A stretch of 64,000 nt of DNA. Source: Ornithinibacillus halophilus. Lineage in GTDB: Bacteria > Bacillota > Bacilli > Bacillales > Amphibacillaceae. The notes under the pieces were generated by a model that saw only the letters and a list, made by a program, of their open reading frames with translations, had not been told where the DNA came from and ran no database searches. This document shows positions 49,878-58,629 of the stretch, piece by piece. Position numbers and translations under genes: made by a program. The stretch's first letter is position 1; each line of letters opens with the position of its first letter. The stretch is taken from contig NZ_FQVW01000002.1 of the NCBI RefSeq assembly GCF_900129485.1, positions 62,001 to 126,000 of the forward strand, in the 5' to 3' direction.

Positions 49878-50027
49878 AACTTAATTGCAACCTCTAAAGA
49901 GTTTGTAACTATGTAGTAAAACCACTAATTATAATTATACTACGTAATTTTCTAACAGTTGCTAGGAACGGATAAGAAGTGATAAGATAAAATTTATGCA
50001 GAAGTGTAAGCGGGAGAGTGATGTACA

Positions 50028-51152
50028 GTGAGTAAGCGTGATTACTATGAAGTGCTAGGTCTAGAAAAAAGTGCTTCTAAAGAAGAAATTAAAAAAGCAT
50101 ATCGAAAACTTGCTAGGAAATATCATCCAGATGTAAATAAGGAAGCAGATGCTGCAGATAAATTTAAAGAAGTAAAAGAAGCATATGAAACACTAAACAA
50201 TGATCAAAAACGTGCTCAATATGACCAATTTGGCCATGCAGGCGCAAATCAAGGCTTTGGTGGCTTCGGTGGTGCTGAAGACTTCGGTGGTTTTGGTGAT
50301 ATTTTTGATATGTTTTTCGGTGGTGGAGGTCGACGTCGTGACCCGAACGCTCCACAACAAGGTGCAGACCTACAGTATACGATGGTCTTAGATTTTGAAG
50401 AGGCGATTTTTGGAAAAGAAACAGATATTACTGTACCGAAAGAAGAAAGCTGTGATACGTGCCATGGTTCAGGAGCTAAACCTGGAACAAAAACAAAAAC
50501 ATGTTCTCATTGTCATGGAACAGGGCAATTAAATCAAGAACAAAATACACCATTTGGTAGAGTCGTTAATAAGCGAGTGTGTCATTATTGTAGCGGATCT
50601 GGGAAAGAGATCCCTGATAAATGTACGACTTGCCGTGGTGCTGGTAAGGTTAAAAAGAATAAAAAGATCCATATTTCGATTCCTGCTGGTATTGATGAAG
50701 GCCAACAAATTCGTGTCTCTGGAAAAGGAGAGCCAGGAGTAAATGGTGGTCCTGCAGGTGATTTATATGTTGTGATTCAAGTACGAGATCATGAGTTTTT
50801 TGAACGTGATGGAGATAATATCTACTGTGAATTACCATTAACTTTCGCACAAGCAGCTTTAGGTGACGAAGTTGAGGTTCCAACGGTTCATGGAAAAGTA
50901 AAACTTAAGATCCCAGCAGGAACACAAACAGGTAAAATATTCCGATTAAAAGGTAAAGGTGCTCCGAATGTCAGAGGATATGGCCATGGGGACCAACATG
51001 TTAAAGTACGAATCGTAACTCCAACAAAATTAAATGAACGTCAAAAAGAATTATTACGCGAATTGAATGAACTTGGTGGAGGAAGTATTTCTATGGATGA
51101 GCAAGATGAATCCATTTTCCAAAAGTTTAAAAAAGCCTTTAAAGGTGAATAA
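50028..51152 (+). CDS. dnaJ: Chaperone DnaJ
   Basis: A 374-residue type I Hsp40. The J domain has HPD at residues 33-35, then a G/F-rich linker (about 70-105) and four zinc-binding CxxCxGxG repeats ([32 protein letters not shown], about 141-205), then the C-terminal peptide-binding domains. The start is GTG with GGGAGAG about 10 bases upstream. The 238-base gap and terminator after dnaK suggest its own promoter. Confidence 0.97.
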   Translation: MSKRDYYEVLGLEKSASKEEIKKAYRKLARKYHPDVNKEADAADKFKEVKEAYETLNNDQKRAQYDQFGHAGANQGFGGFGGAEDFGGFGDIFDMFFGGGGRRRDPNAPQQGADLQYTMVLDFEEAIFGKETDITVPKEESCDTCHGSGAKPGTKTKTCSHCHGTGQLNQEQNTPFGRVVNKRVCHYCSGSGKEIPDKCTTCRGAGKVKKNKKIHISIPAGIDEGQQIRVSGKGEPGVNGGPAGDLYVVIQVRDHEFFERDGDNIYCELPLTFAQAALGDEVEVPTVHGKVKLKIPAGTQTGKIFRLKGKGAPNVRGYGHGDQHVKVRIVTPTKLNERQKELLRELNELGGGSISMDEQDESIFQKFKKAFKGE

Positions 51153-51199
51153 CGAAGCTGGGACATAACAAAAAAGTCATTACCAAAGATGAACAAATT

Positions 51200-51345
51200 G
51201 CTAGCTCAGCGGAGGTAATATACGTAGACTCCTCGGAAATAAAGAACAATTTCGTTCGTGCGATGTATAAGCTTTCGAAGCCTTTCTAGTCCTGTGGGAG
51301 CAAAGGCATCGGTGAGACCACACAGTGCGATAGCGAGGCTGCTGA
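51200..51345 (+). repeat. Dispersed repeat module R2, degenerate copy
   Basis: It contains ACGTAGACTCCTCGG near 51220 and GGGAGCAAAGGCATCGGTGA near 51297, matching the intact R2 unit at 51882-52002, but the middle is replaced and the right end (CCCGCGGAAAGCG) is missing. Confidence 0.65.
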
Positions 51346-51491
51346 AAAAGTCCGATTAATAAAAAAGTCATACACATAGAGGGCTGGAACATAACTTAAT
51401 CTCTATAATCCAAAGTCGTACAATTACCATGAAGGTAGTTAGAATGTTAGTCTTTAGGTGAAATCTATTTTTAAATGAATTATTCAATTCC

Positions 51492-51832
51492 GATGTAACT
51501 GCTTGGTTGATTTGCACTGCGGACAGTCGCTTTCACTTCCAGCACAAGTGCGACATCTGTTCAATCTTCCTTCGGTCGATTTCACAGTGTCTTCTTTGCC
51601 GCGGGCACGGCCTCAGCCAGGCAACAACATGAATATGCTCCAGTGCTGCCTTGCACCGAGGAACGATACTCCCTTGTGTTACTAGAAGACGCAGGTGCAT
51701 CAAGTGGGGTCTTCGGTCACGTGCTGTTCCCGCAGGACAAGGAAGGCTACGTCAGTCAAAGGAGCATCGCACGCAGAAAATGCAAATGGAAATGCATTTT
51801 CAAGGAGTCGACTGCCCTCCGCTCCAATCAAC
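51492..51832. repeat. Dispersed repeat module R1, copy B (inverted relative to copy A)
   Basis: The reverse complement of 7863-8199 over both end blocks, with a diverged centre. Ends GTTGATTTGCACTGCGGACA (from 51506) and CCTCCGCTCCAATCAAC (to 51832) are complementary to each other. Homology continues into the flank (TAACTGCT), so the unit extends to about 51492. Confidence 0.85.
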
Positions 51833-51881
51833 TAGTGATATTGCAGTAGAACCATAATTCTTATTGTCTAAGAATACACAC

Positions 51882-52002
51882 TAGCGTAAGAAATACACGT
51901 AGACTCCGGCGGGAGCAAAGGCATCGGTGAGACCCCACAGTGCGATAGCACGAGGAGGCTCACCAGCCGCCCGCGGAAAGCGAAGTGTATTTCTGAAGCG
52001 GC
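51882..52002 (+). repeat. Dispersed repeat module R2
   Basis: A 120-base unit whose ends pair: AGAAATACACGTAGACTCC at the left with AAAGCGAAGTGTATTTCT at the right, plus inner GGCGGG/CCCGC. The layout (GACTCC-GGGAGCA ... CCGCGGAAAGCG) matches a very common Bacillaceae intergenic repeat type I recall. Confidence 0.8.
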
Positions 52003-52129
52003 AGAGATTACACTACATTTACATTTTATAAAAAATCTAAATCATGAATAAAGTTCGGATTTTACTTTAACTAAAACACTTATGTCCCAGCCTCTGTTGT
52101 ACAAAGTTCATATGAAATGAGTGGAAAAG

Positions 52130-53068
52130 ATGAATTGGTCAGAAATTTGTATTCATTCAACAAATGAAGCTGTAGAACCTATCTCGAATATCCTTCATGA
52201 AGCAGGTGCAAGTGGCGTCGTCATTGAAGACCCACTTGACTTGATAATCGACCGTGACGCACTATATGGTGAAATATTTGAGTTAGATGCTGCAGACTAC
52301 CCAGATGAAGGTGTTTATATTAAAGCATACTTACCAGCTAATAGCACTTTGGCTGAAACGGTGGCTGAGATTAAAGAAGCAGTTACTAGTCTTATCGATC
52401 ATGATATTAATATAGGTGCTAACAAAGTAACGTTAACAGAAGTACGTGAAGAAGAGTGGGCAACGGCTTGGAAAAAATATTATAAGCCTATTAAAATATC
52501 CGATAAGATTACAATTACACCAACGTGGGAAGAATATAAACCAGAAAATGAGAATGAAGTTGTAATCGAGTTAGATCCTGGGATGGCTTTTGGTACAGGT
52601 ACACATCCAACGACGATATTGAGTATCCAAGCACTTGAGAAATTCCTTAATGAAAACGACGAAGTGATCGATGTTGGTTGTGGTTCAGGAGTACTTAGTA
52701 TTGCTTCAGTTCTACTAGGAGCAAAAGAAGTTCATGCTTTTGATTTAGATGAAATTGCTGTAGAAAGCACGAAGCAAAATGCACAAACCAATGATGTAGA
52801 AGACAAAATCGCAGCAAAACAGAATAATTTACTTAATGGAATTGATAGGCAAGTAGATGTAGTAGTATCGAACATTTTGGCAGAAATCATTGTACGTTTT
52901 ATTGATGATGCTTGGAAAAACTTAAAACAAGACGGTTATTTTATAACATCAGGCATCATCCAATCTAAAAAGCAAACGGTAATAAATTCATTAGAATCTC
53001 AAGGCTTTCAGATCATTGAAACAAATGAACTGAATGATTGGGTTTCCATTGTTGCACAGAAAAAGTAG
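52130..53068 (+). CDS. prmA: Ribosomal protein L11 methyltransferase
   Basis: A 312-residue SAM-dependent methyltransferase that trimethylates uL11. The N-terminal substrate-recognition domain begins MNWSEICIHSTNEAVEPISN, close to the B. subtilis form. The SAM motif is EVIDVGCGSGVLSIAS (near 180-195), preceded by LDPGMAFGTGTHPTT. The ATG at 52130 is preferred; the in-frame GTG at 52121 overlaps the weak Shine-Dalgarno (GAGTGGA). It is separated from dnaJ by the repeat island but keeps the usual dnaJ-prmA-rsmE-mtaB order. Confidence 0.95.
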   Translation: MNWSEICIHSTNEAVEPISNILHEAGASGVVIEDPLDLIIDRDALYGEIFELDAADYPDEGVYIKAYLPANSTLAETVAEIKEAVTSLIDHDINIGANKVTLTEVREEEWATAWKKYYKPIKISDKITITPTWEEYKPENENEVVIELDPGMAFGTGTHPTTILSIQALEKFLNENDEVIDVGCGSGVLSIASVLLGAKEVHAFDLDEIAVESTKQNAQTNDVEDKIAAKQNNLLNGIDRQVDVVVSNILAEIIVRFIDDAWKNLKQDGYFITSGIIQSKKQTVINSLESQGFQIIETNELNDWVSIVAQKK

Positions 53069-53077
53069 GTGGAATTT

Positions 53078-53833
53078 TTGCAGAGATATTTTGTTCCTCA
53101 TACGAATTGGAAAGAAAATGAGGTGATCATCGATGGAGATGATGCCCACCATATTGTTCGTGTTATGCGGTTTCAAGTAGGGGATAACATTATTGCTAAT
53201 CATCCTGAAGGGAAAGCGTCTATATGTGAAATTGTTCATATAGAGGATCGAACAGTTCAGGCAGTAATTAAAGAGTGGCTTGACGGAACAGTTGAATTAC
53301 CTGTTGAAGTTACTATTGCCCAAGGACTTCCTAAAGGTGATAAATTTGATTTAGTGTTGCAAAAAGGCACAGAATTAGGTGCTAATCAATTTATCCCGTA
53401 TCAAGCAGAACGTTCTATCGTAAAATGGGATAAGAAAAAGGCTGACAAAAAACTCCAACGCTATTCAAAAATTGTAAAAGAAGCTAGTGAGCAAAGCCAT
53501 CGCAATCAAATACCGGTTATTAAGCCGGTGATGAATTTAACTGAACTAATTAAAGAAAGCGATTATTATGATGTTAAAATTTTTCCTTATGAAGAAGAAG
53601 CAAAAACATCTACATACAATTCATTTGGTAATGTTGTACAAGGGCTTTCATCAGGTAAACGGATATTAGTATGTATTGGTCCTGAAGGGGGCTTTTCCGA
53701 AAATGAAGTGGGGAAATTAAGAGACAACGGATTTCTTCCAGTTCGATTAGGGCCTAGAATTTTACGAACGGAAACCGCTTCACTTTATGTTTTATCAAGT
53801 ATTTCTTATCATTTAGAAGAATTGGGGTGTTAA
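53078..53833 (+). CDS. rsmE: 16S rRNA m3U1498 methyltransferase RsmE
   Basis: A 251-residue SPOUT-family methyltransferase. The PUA-like N-terminus begins MQRYFVPHTNW, the middle has LPKGDKFDLVLQKGTELGA, and the SPOUT knot region has VCIGPEGGFSENEV and LGPRILRTETASLYVLS. TTG at 53078 is chosen because AGGTGG lies 5 bases before it and because relatives begin MQRYF; a GTG at 53069 abuts the prmA stop. Confidence 0.95.
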   Translation: MQRYFVPHTNWKENEVIIDGDDAHHIVRVMRFQVGDNIIANHPEGKASICEIVHIEDRTVQAVIKEWLDGTVELPVEVTIAQGLPKGDKFDLVLQKGTELGANQFIPYQAERSIVKWDKKKADKKLQRYSKIVKEASEQSHRNQIPVIKPVMNLTELIKESDYYDVKIFPYEEEAKTSTYNSFGNVVQGLSSGKRILVCIGPEGGFSENEVGKLRDNGFLPVRLGPRILRTETASLYVLSSISYHLEELGC

Positions 53834-53834
53834 A

Positions 53835-55190
53835 ATGCCAACAGTTGCATTTCATACATTAGGTTGTAAAGTAAATCATTACGAAACAGAAGGTATATGG
53901 CGAATGTTCATGGACCAAGGATATGAACGAGTTGATTTTGATCATGATGCAGATGTTTATGTTATAAATACGTGTACGGTTACAAACTCTGGGGATAAAA
54001 AAAGTAGACAAGTCATTCGACGAGCAGTACGTAAAAACCCAGAAGCTGTCGTATGTGTAACAGGGTGTTATGCACAAACTTCTCCTGGTGAAATTATGGA
54101 GATTCCTGGTGTTGACGTTATTGTAGGAACGCAAGATCGTAAACGAATGATTGAATACATAGAAGAGCATCAAGAAACCCGTTTGCCTGTAAATGGAGTA
54201 AAAAACATCATGAAAAATCGTGTGTTTGAAGAAATGGATGTTCCTGAATTTACTGACCGTACTCGTGCTTCTCTTAAAATTCAAGAGGGCTGTAATAATT
54301 TCTGTACTTTTTGTATCATTCCATGGTCAAGAGGGTTACTTCGTTCAAGAGAACCGGAAAGTGTTGTAGCACAGGCACAAAAACTTGTGGATGCTGGATA
54401 TAAAGAGATTGTATTAACAGGTATTCATACAGCAGGATATGGTGAAGATATGAAAGACTATAACTTTGCGAAGCTATTGAAAGAGCTTGAAGAAAAAGTT
54501 AGTGGTTTAATGCGTATTCGTATCTCATCAATTGAGGCTAGCCAAATTACGGATGAGGTAATAGAAGTTCTTGATAACTCAGAAAAAATCGTACGTCACT
54601 TACATATCCCACTTCAATCTGGATCGGATACAGTATTGGGACGAATGAGAAGAAAATACTCCACTGACTTTTATTTCAAAAAAGTGGAGAAAATACGTAA
54701 AGCTTTACCAGACCTAGCAATTACATCTGACGTTATCGTTGGATTCCCTGGGGAAACTGATGAAGAATTTATGGAAACCTATAACTTTGTGAAAAAAGTA
54801 GGGTACTCTGAATTACATGTCTTCCCATTCTCAAGAAGAACTGGTACTCCAGCTGCTCGGATGGAAAACCAAGTGGATGAAGACCTTAAAAATGAACGAG
54901 TTCAAAAAATGATATCCTTATCTGATCAGTTAGCAAAAGAATACGCTTCAACGAATGAAAATGAAGTACTTGAAGTAATTCCTGAAGAGCATGTACAAGA
55001 TTCAGATAACCCAAATCTACTTGTCGGTTACACAGACAATTACTTGAAAGTGCAATTTAAAGGTACACCAGATATGATAGGTAAAATTGTACGAGTAAAA
55101 ATAACTAAAGCAGGCTACCCGATTAATGAGGGGCAGTTTGTGAGAATAATGGATCATGCTACACACGCAGAAGTAAAAATGAATGCTTAA
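53835..55190 (+). CDS. mtaB: tRNA t6A37 methylthiotransferase MtaB
   Basis: A 451-residue radical SAM methylthiotransferase that converts t6A37 to ms2t6A. The N-terminal UPF0004 domain supplies three cysteines (LGCKVNHYE, INTCTVTNSGD, VTGCYAQT). The radical SAM CxxxCxxC is CNNFCTFC near residues 152-159. The C-terminal TRAM domain follows (about 370-435). It starts one base after the rsmE stop. Confidence 0.96.
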   Translation: MPTVAFHTLGCKVNHYETEGIWRMFMDQGYERVDFDHDADVYVINTCTVTNSGDKKSRQVIRRAVRKNPEAVVCVTGCYAQTSPGEIMEIPGVDVIVGTQDRKRMIEYIEEHQETRLPVNGVKNIMKNRVFEEMDVPEFTDRTRASLKIQEGCNNFCTFCIIPWSRGLLRSREPESVVAQAQKLVDAGYKEIVLTGIHTAGYGEDMKDYNFAKLLKELEEKVSGLMRIRISSIEASQITDEVIEVLDNSEKIVRHLHIPLQSGSDTVLGRMRRKYSTDFYFKKVEKIRKALPDLAITSDVIVGFPGETDEEFMETYNFVKKVGYSELHVFPFSRRTGTPAARMENQVDEDLKNERVQKMISLSDQLAKEYASTNENEVLEVIPEEHVQDSDNPNLLVGYTDNYLKVQFKGTPDMIGKIVRVKITKAGYPINEGQFVRIMDHATHAEVKMNA

Positions 55191-55228
55191 CTGATTAGGT
55201 TAATATTAATATAGTGGTTTAGATAATG

Positions 55229-55275
55229 AAGATCTGTACTTATTCCTGTAATGGAATGGTTCGGATCTTTTTTTT
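55229..55275 (+). terminator. Terminator after mtaB
   Basis: Outer AGATC/GATCT and inner ATTCC/GGAAT pairing around GATCTGTAC...GGTTCGGATC, followed by eight Ts. Confidence 0.75.
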
Positions 55276-55414
55276 CCACATGTAACGGGCAGTAATACCC
55301 TATACGAGATGACTCTGAGGTATGGTCAATGAGGATAAGTGGGGCCTACGGATCTCTCCTGGTGGTGCTAACAATCAATGGGGGATAGAGGAACACAGAC
55401 TAAAACTGCTGTAC

Positions 55415-55626
55415 CTGTGCCAGAGATTACTCGGCACAAAAGCAATGAGGTATCTCCACGTAGTTCTTTTGCGATTACTCGTCCCACCAAAAACTTTTGG
55501 TGGCAACGTCTGCTTGACCTCATCCTGTAGGCCCAAAACCCCCTACTGATTGAAGTTTCACTTTATGATTACCCTCGCTACAGAGATATAGTTCGCTTTC
55601 ACTTCCAGCACAAGTACGACATCTGA
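55415..55626. repeat. Second R3/R4 locus with an R1 fragment
   Basis: In reverse orientation to 42675-42872: the R4 match at 55415-55464, a degenerate R3 half at 55568-55588 (GATTACCCTCGCTACA), then an R1 end fragment at 55592-55626 (TTCGCTTTCACTTCCAGCAC). In between is an inverted repeat CCACCAAAAA/TTTTTGGTGG-like stretch (55488-55504). No gene is credible in 55276-55896; the frame at 55322-55549 lacks a ribosome binding site. Confidence 0.75.
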
Positions 55627-55694
55627 ATCAGAGATCGCTCAGAAATTAAAGAGGAAAACCATTCCTTTATTTTTTCAAAAGGTGCTTTACTAAT

Positions 55695-55741
55695 ATTGTA
55701 AATCGTTCGTATATTGAAGTATTTATTAGTATATTTACAAT
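55695..55741. promoter_or_regulatory. Inverted repeat upstream of the ectoine-type binding protein
   Basis: ATTGTAAAT (55695-55703) and ATTTACAAT (55733-55741), perfect 9-bp arms 29 bases apart, in the leader region of the gene at 55897. It may be an operator or a chance AT-rich match. Confidence 0.3.
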
Positions 55742-55896
55742 TTAACTCTATATTTATCTCTAATTGGGTTATAGAGGTTTATTAAGATAATTATCCGATA
55801 TTATGTGGTTTGTCCAATCTTTTGAATTCTTCTATTATTTAAGACGTGTTAAAAATTTGTCATATATTAGTCATATATTACATAGGGGGAAAACTT

Positions 55897-56784
55897 GTGA
55901 AGAAAATATTTGTATTAGTAGTTCTGTCTATTTCCATACTTCTATTAGCATCGTGTGGATCAGATAATAGTTCAAGTAGCGAGGAAAGCTTATTAGTGAA
56001 ATTACAGGAAGAAGGAAAGGTAACTGTTGGACTTTCTAACGAAAAACCGTATGCTTATATTAGAGATGGAGAATTGAAAGGGGCAGCTGTAGAGATAGCT
56101 GAGGCTGTTTTTCATGAATTGGGTATTGATAACGTAGAATCACATTTAGCTGATTATAGCCAACTAATTCCTGGTATTAATGCTGGTAAATTTGATGTAA
56201 TTACGGCTGGAATGGGAATCAATCCAGACCGTTGTGAAAATGTTATTTTTGCAGAGCCAGAACTTAAATATGGATATGGTCTAATTGTACCTAAGGGAAA
56301 CCCATTAGGATTGAAAAGTTACAAAGATATTGCAGATAATCCTGACGTTGAAATAGCCACTATGGCTGGGGCAATGGAAAATGGATTTTTAAAATCTGAA
56401 GGAGTGGCTGATAATCAGATTGTAGGTTTAGCTGCTATTCCAGAAATGATTTCTGCTGTAGAATCAGGAAGAGCGGATGTAACAACTGGAACAGATGTTA
56501 CAATTAAACTAGCATTAGAATCTGCTAACACAGAGAAGTTAGAATTTATTTCTGACTTCGAACAGCCAGATGTAGAAGGAGTGCCAACTTACGGTGCGGC
56601 TGGGTTTCATAAGGATAGTACAGAATTAAGAGATGCTTATAATGAAAAACTAGCTGAATTAAAGGAAGATGGCACGATAGACAAAATACTAGAAGAAAAT
56701 GGTTTTGCACCTGATAACCATAGGGTGGAAGACAACGTTACAGAGGATATGCTTTGTGATCCCGAAACATATAGTAATATGTAG
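55897..56784 (+). CDS. ehuB: Ectoine/hydroxyectoine-type ABC transporter substrate-binding lipoprotein
   Basis: A 295-residue solute-binding protein (family 3, PBPb fold). The signal peptide ends in the lipobox LLLASC, so it is a lipoprotein. The body has the EhuB-like segment GINPDRCENVIFAEPELKYG followed by VPKGNPLGLKSYKDIADNP, which I associate with ectoine-binding EhuB. The GTG at 55897 is preferred, with TAGGGGG about 8 bases upstream. No permease or ATPase gene is nearby, so it must use partners elsewhere. It interrupts the usual mtaB to rpsU neighbourhood. Confidence 0.72.
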   Translation: MKKIFVLVVLSISILLLASCGSDNSSSSEESLLVKLQEEGKVTVGLSNEKPYAYIRDGELKGAAVEIAEAVFHELGIDNVESHLADYSQLIPGINAGKFDVITAGMGINPDRCENVIFAEPELKYGYGLIVPKGNPLGLKSYKDIADNPDVEIATMAGAMENGFLKSEGVADNQIVGLAAIPEMISAVESGRADVTTGTDVTIKLALESANTEKLEFISDFEQPDVEGVPTYGAAGFHKDSTELRDAYNEKLAELKEDGTIDKILEENGFAPDNHRVEDNVTEDMLCDPETYSNM

Positions 56785-56805
56785 TCCAAGTAGTTTTAGT
56801 CTTCT

Positions 56806-56835
56806 CGGTCATTCATAAATTTATATGAATGGCCG
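56806..56835. terminator. Hairpin after the binding-protein gene
   Basis: CGGTCATTCATA (56806-56817) pairs with TATGAATGGCCG (56824-56835, one G-U pair). No T run follows on either strand, so termination is uncertain. Confidence 0.4.
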
Positions 56836-56999
56836 AACTCCCAAACTCTTCACAACCTCACTTGATATTTTACCTTTCTCTCGTTGTTACCTCATATTTG
56901 GTTTTTGACACATGATTGTTTCTCGATTTTCTATTCCATACATGCTATTATATGGTAAGAAGTACGAACATCATCATAAGATTAGAAAGGATGTATAAA

Positions 57000-57671
57000 A
57001 TGAGTATGGATTTAGCTAAGTACATAGATCATACGCAATTAAAGCCTAATACTACAAAGGAAAAAATCGAAAAGTTAGTAGCAGAAGCAAAGGAATATGA
57101 ATTTGCTTCCGTATGTGTTAATCCGCATTGGGTTCCATATTGCTACGAAGAACTAAAAGATACAAGCGTAAAGGTTTGTACTGTAATTGGATTTCCTTTA
57201 GGTGCTACATCTACTGAAACAAAAGCATTTGAAACGAAACAAGCGATTAAAGATGGTGCTACAGAAGTTGATATGGTTATCAATGTAGGTGAGCTAAAGT
57301 CTGGAAATACTGAGTTAGTTAAAAAAGATATTGAAGCTGTCGTGAATGCAGCTAAAGGTAGTGCATTAACAAAAGTTATTATTGAAACGTCTCTATTAAC
57401 AGACGAAGAAAAAGTGACTGCTTGTCAATTAGCCAAAGAAGCAGGTGCTGATTTTGTTAAAACGTCAACTGGATTCTCAGGTGGTGGAGCAACTGTTGAA
57501 GATATTAAATTGATGAGAAAAACAGTTGGGCCTGAAATGGGAGTAAAAGCTTCTGGTGGAGTTCGAGATCTAGCATCTACCCAAGATATGATCGAAGCTG
57601 GAGCAACTAGAATCGGAGCTAGTGCTGGTATTGAAATTGTTAAAGGTCAAACTGGTACTTCTGATTATTAA
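57000..57671 (+). CDS. deoC: Deoxyribose-phosphate aldolase
   Basis: A 223-residue class I aldolase that splits 2-deoxyribose-5-phosphate into acetaldehyde and glyceraldehyde-3-phosphate. The Schiff-base lysine is in [15 protein letters not shown] (near residue 152), with the second active-site lysine in [18 protein letters not shown] precedes the ATG at 57000; longer upstream frames have no support. Other deo genes are not adjacent. Confidence 0.96.
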   Translation: MSMDLAKYIDHTQLKPNTTKEKIEKLVAEAKEYEFASVCVNPHWVPYCYEELKDTSVKVCTVIGFPLGATSTETKAFETKQAIKDGATEVDMVINVGELKSGNTELVKKDIEAVVNAAKGSALTKVIIETSLLTDEEKVTACQLAKEAGADFVKTSTGFSGGGATVEDIKLMRKTVGPEMGVKASGGVRDLASTQDMIEAGATRIGASAGIEIVKGQTGTSDY

Positions 57672-57786
57672 TCAATCAAATATTGAGTTGACCTACTGAA
57701 ATGTTTGTATTATAATTACAAAAGGCATGTGATTTATACATATGCCTGTACAATCTGTTTTATGCTGCGGAGGGAGGGAAATTAGC

Positions 57787-57963
57787 ATGTCAAATACAAC
57801 TCGCGTTCGTAAAAACGAGTCTCTTGAGGATGCTCTTCGTCGCTTTAAGCGTAGTGTATCAAAAAGTGGTACGCTACAAGAATATCGCAAGCGTGAACAC
57901 TATGAAAAACCTAGCGTTCGTCGTAAAAAGAAATCTGAAGCTGCTAGAAAGCGTAAATACTAA
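57787..57963 (+). CDS. rpsU: 30S ribosomal protein S21
   Basis: A 58-residue, strongly basic ribosomal protein bS21: begins [20 protein letters not shown] and ends with a K/R-rich tail (ARKRKY). GGAGGGAGG lies just upstream of the ATG at 57787; an in-frame ATG 15 codons earlier is unsupported. Confidence 0.97.
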   Translation: MSNTTRVRKNESLEDALRRFKRSVSKSGTLQEYRKREHYEKPSVRRKKKSEAARKRKY

Positions 57964-57978
57964 AGAAGGTGCTTTAAT

Positions 57979-58425
57979 ATGTCACTTTTAACTCAGTTAA
58001 ACGAAGATATGAAACAAGCAATGAAGAATAAAGAAAAAGAGCGCCTCAGTGTTATTCGTATGGTGAAAGCTTCCATTCAAAATGAATCGATTAAACTTGG
58101 TAAAGACGAACTTTCGGAAGACGAAGAATTAACGGTTTTATCAAGAGAATTAAAACAACGAAAAGATTCCCTCCAAGAATTTAGTTCAGCTGGACGCGAA
58201 GATCTTGTTGAGAAACTTGAATTGGAAATCAGTGTTTTACAAGAATATATGCCTAAACAACTATCCGATGATGAACTGACGGCGATTGTTCAGGCGACGA
58301 TTCAAGAAATTGGTGCATCATCAAAAAAAGATATGGGTAAAGTTATGAGTGCAATTATGCCTAAAGTAAAAGGTAAGGCAGACGGCTCTAAAATTAATAA
58401 ACTTGTTTTACAACATTTAAATTAA
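57979..58425 (+). CDS. yqeY: YqeY, GatB/YqeY-domain protein
   Basis: A 148-residue protein related to the tail domain of GatB. The pattern [19 protein letters not shown], then the [11 protein letters not shown] and [20 protein letters not shown] segments, is typical. It may bind tRNA, but the function is unproven. It follows rpsU by 15 bases and is closed by a terminator. Confidence 0.94.
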   Translation: MSLLTQLNEDMKQAMKNKEKERLSVIRMVKASIQNESIKLGKDELSEDEELTVLSRELKQRKDSLQEFSSAGREDLVEKLELEISVLQEYMPKQLSDDELTAIVQATIQEIGASSKKDMGKVMSAIMPKVKGKADGSKINKLVLQHLN

Positions 58426-58437
58426 TCTTACCCAAAC

Positions 58438-58468
58438 AGGTCCTTGTTTTTACAAGGGCCTTTTATAT
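58438..58468 (+). terminator. Terminator after yqeY
   Basis: AGGTCCTTGT (58438-58447) pairs with ACAAGGGCCT (58452-58461, one G-U pair), followed by TTTATATT. Confidence 0.78.
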
Positions 58469-58569
58469 TACTCAAAATACTATTGAATTCAAGAACATTT
58501 TCAAGTAGATTACAATATCACTACTTTTAGAGTTTATGGTACTATTTAAATAAAGAATTACATATAAAA

Positions 58570-58597
58570 TGAAACTATTTGAAGATCTTTACGTATA
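58570..58597 (+). promoter_or_regulatory. SigW-type promoter of the nfeD-floA-yqfB operon
   Basis: TGAAAC (58570-58575), a 16-base spacer and CGTATA (58592-58597), an exact match to the SigW consensus, about 33 bases before the gene start. The B. subtilis yqeZ-yqfA-yqfB operon is a known SigW target. Confidence 0.9.
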
Positions 58598-58629
58598 AGA
58601 AAGTATGATAACAAGGAGGTGAAAAACTT

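Larger units (their letters stand above)
51157..52091. repeat. Composite repeat island bounded by 12-bp inverted repeats
   Basis: A 935-base non-coding tract between dnaJ and prmA, bounded by GCTGGGACATAA (51157-51168) and its exact complement TTATGTCCCAGC (52080-52091). A third near copy, GCTGGAACATAA, is at 51383-51394. Within it are an R1 copy, two R2 modules and direct repeats AAAAAAGTCAT (51170-51180 and 51361-51371). No transposase or reading frame with a ribosome binding site is present. Confidence 0.85.

Noticed and set aside
51503-51857. Three overlapping frames of 60-68 codons between dnaJ and prmA
   Set aside because: They are frames through the inverted R1 copy, with no Shine-Dalgarno; the long frames follow from its higher GC content.
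51157-52091. Island considered as an insertion sequence
   Set aside because: It has inverted-repeat ends but no transposase frame and no clear target duplication, so it is reported only as a repeat island.
55322-55549. 75-codon frame after mtaB
   Set aside because: No ribosome binding site; it crosses the R4 repeat and has an atypical, tryptophan- and cysteine-containing low-likelihood sequence.
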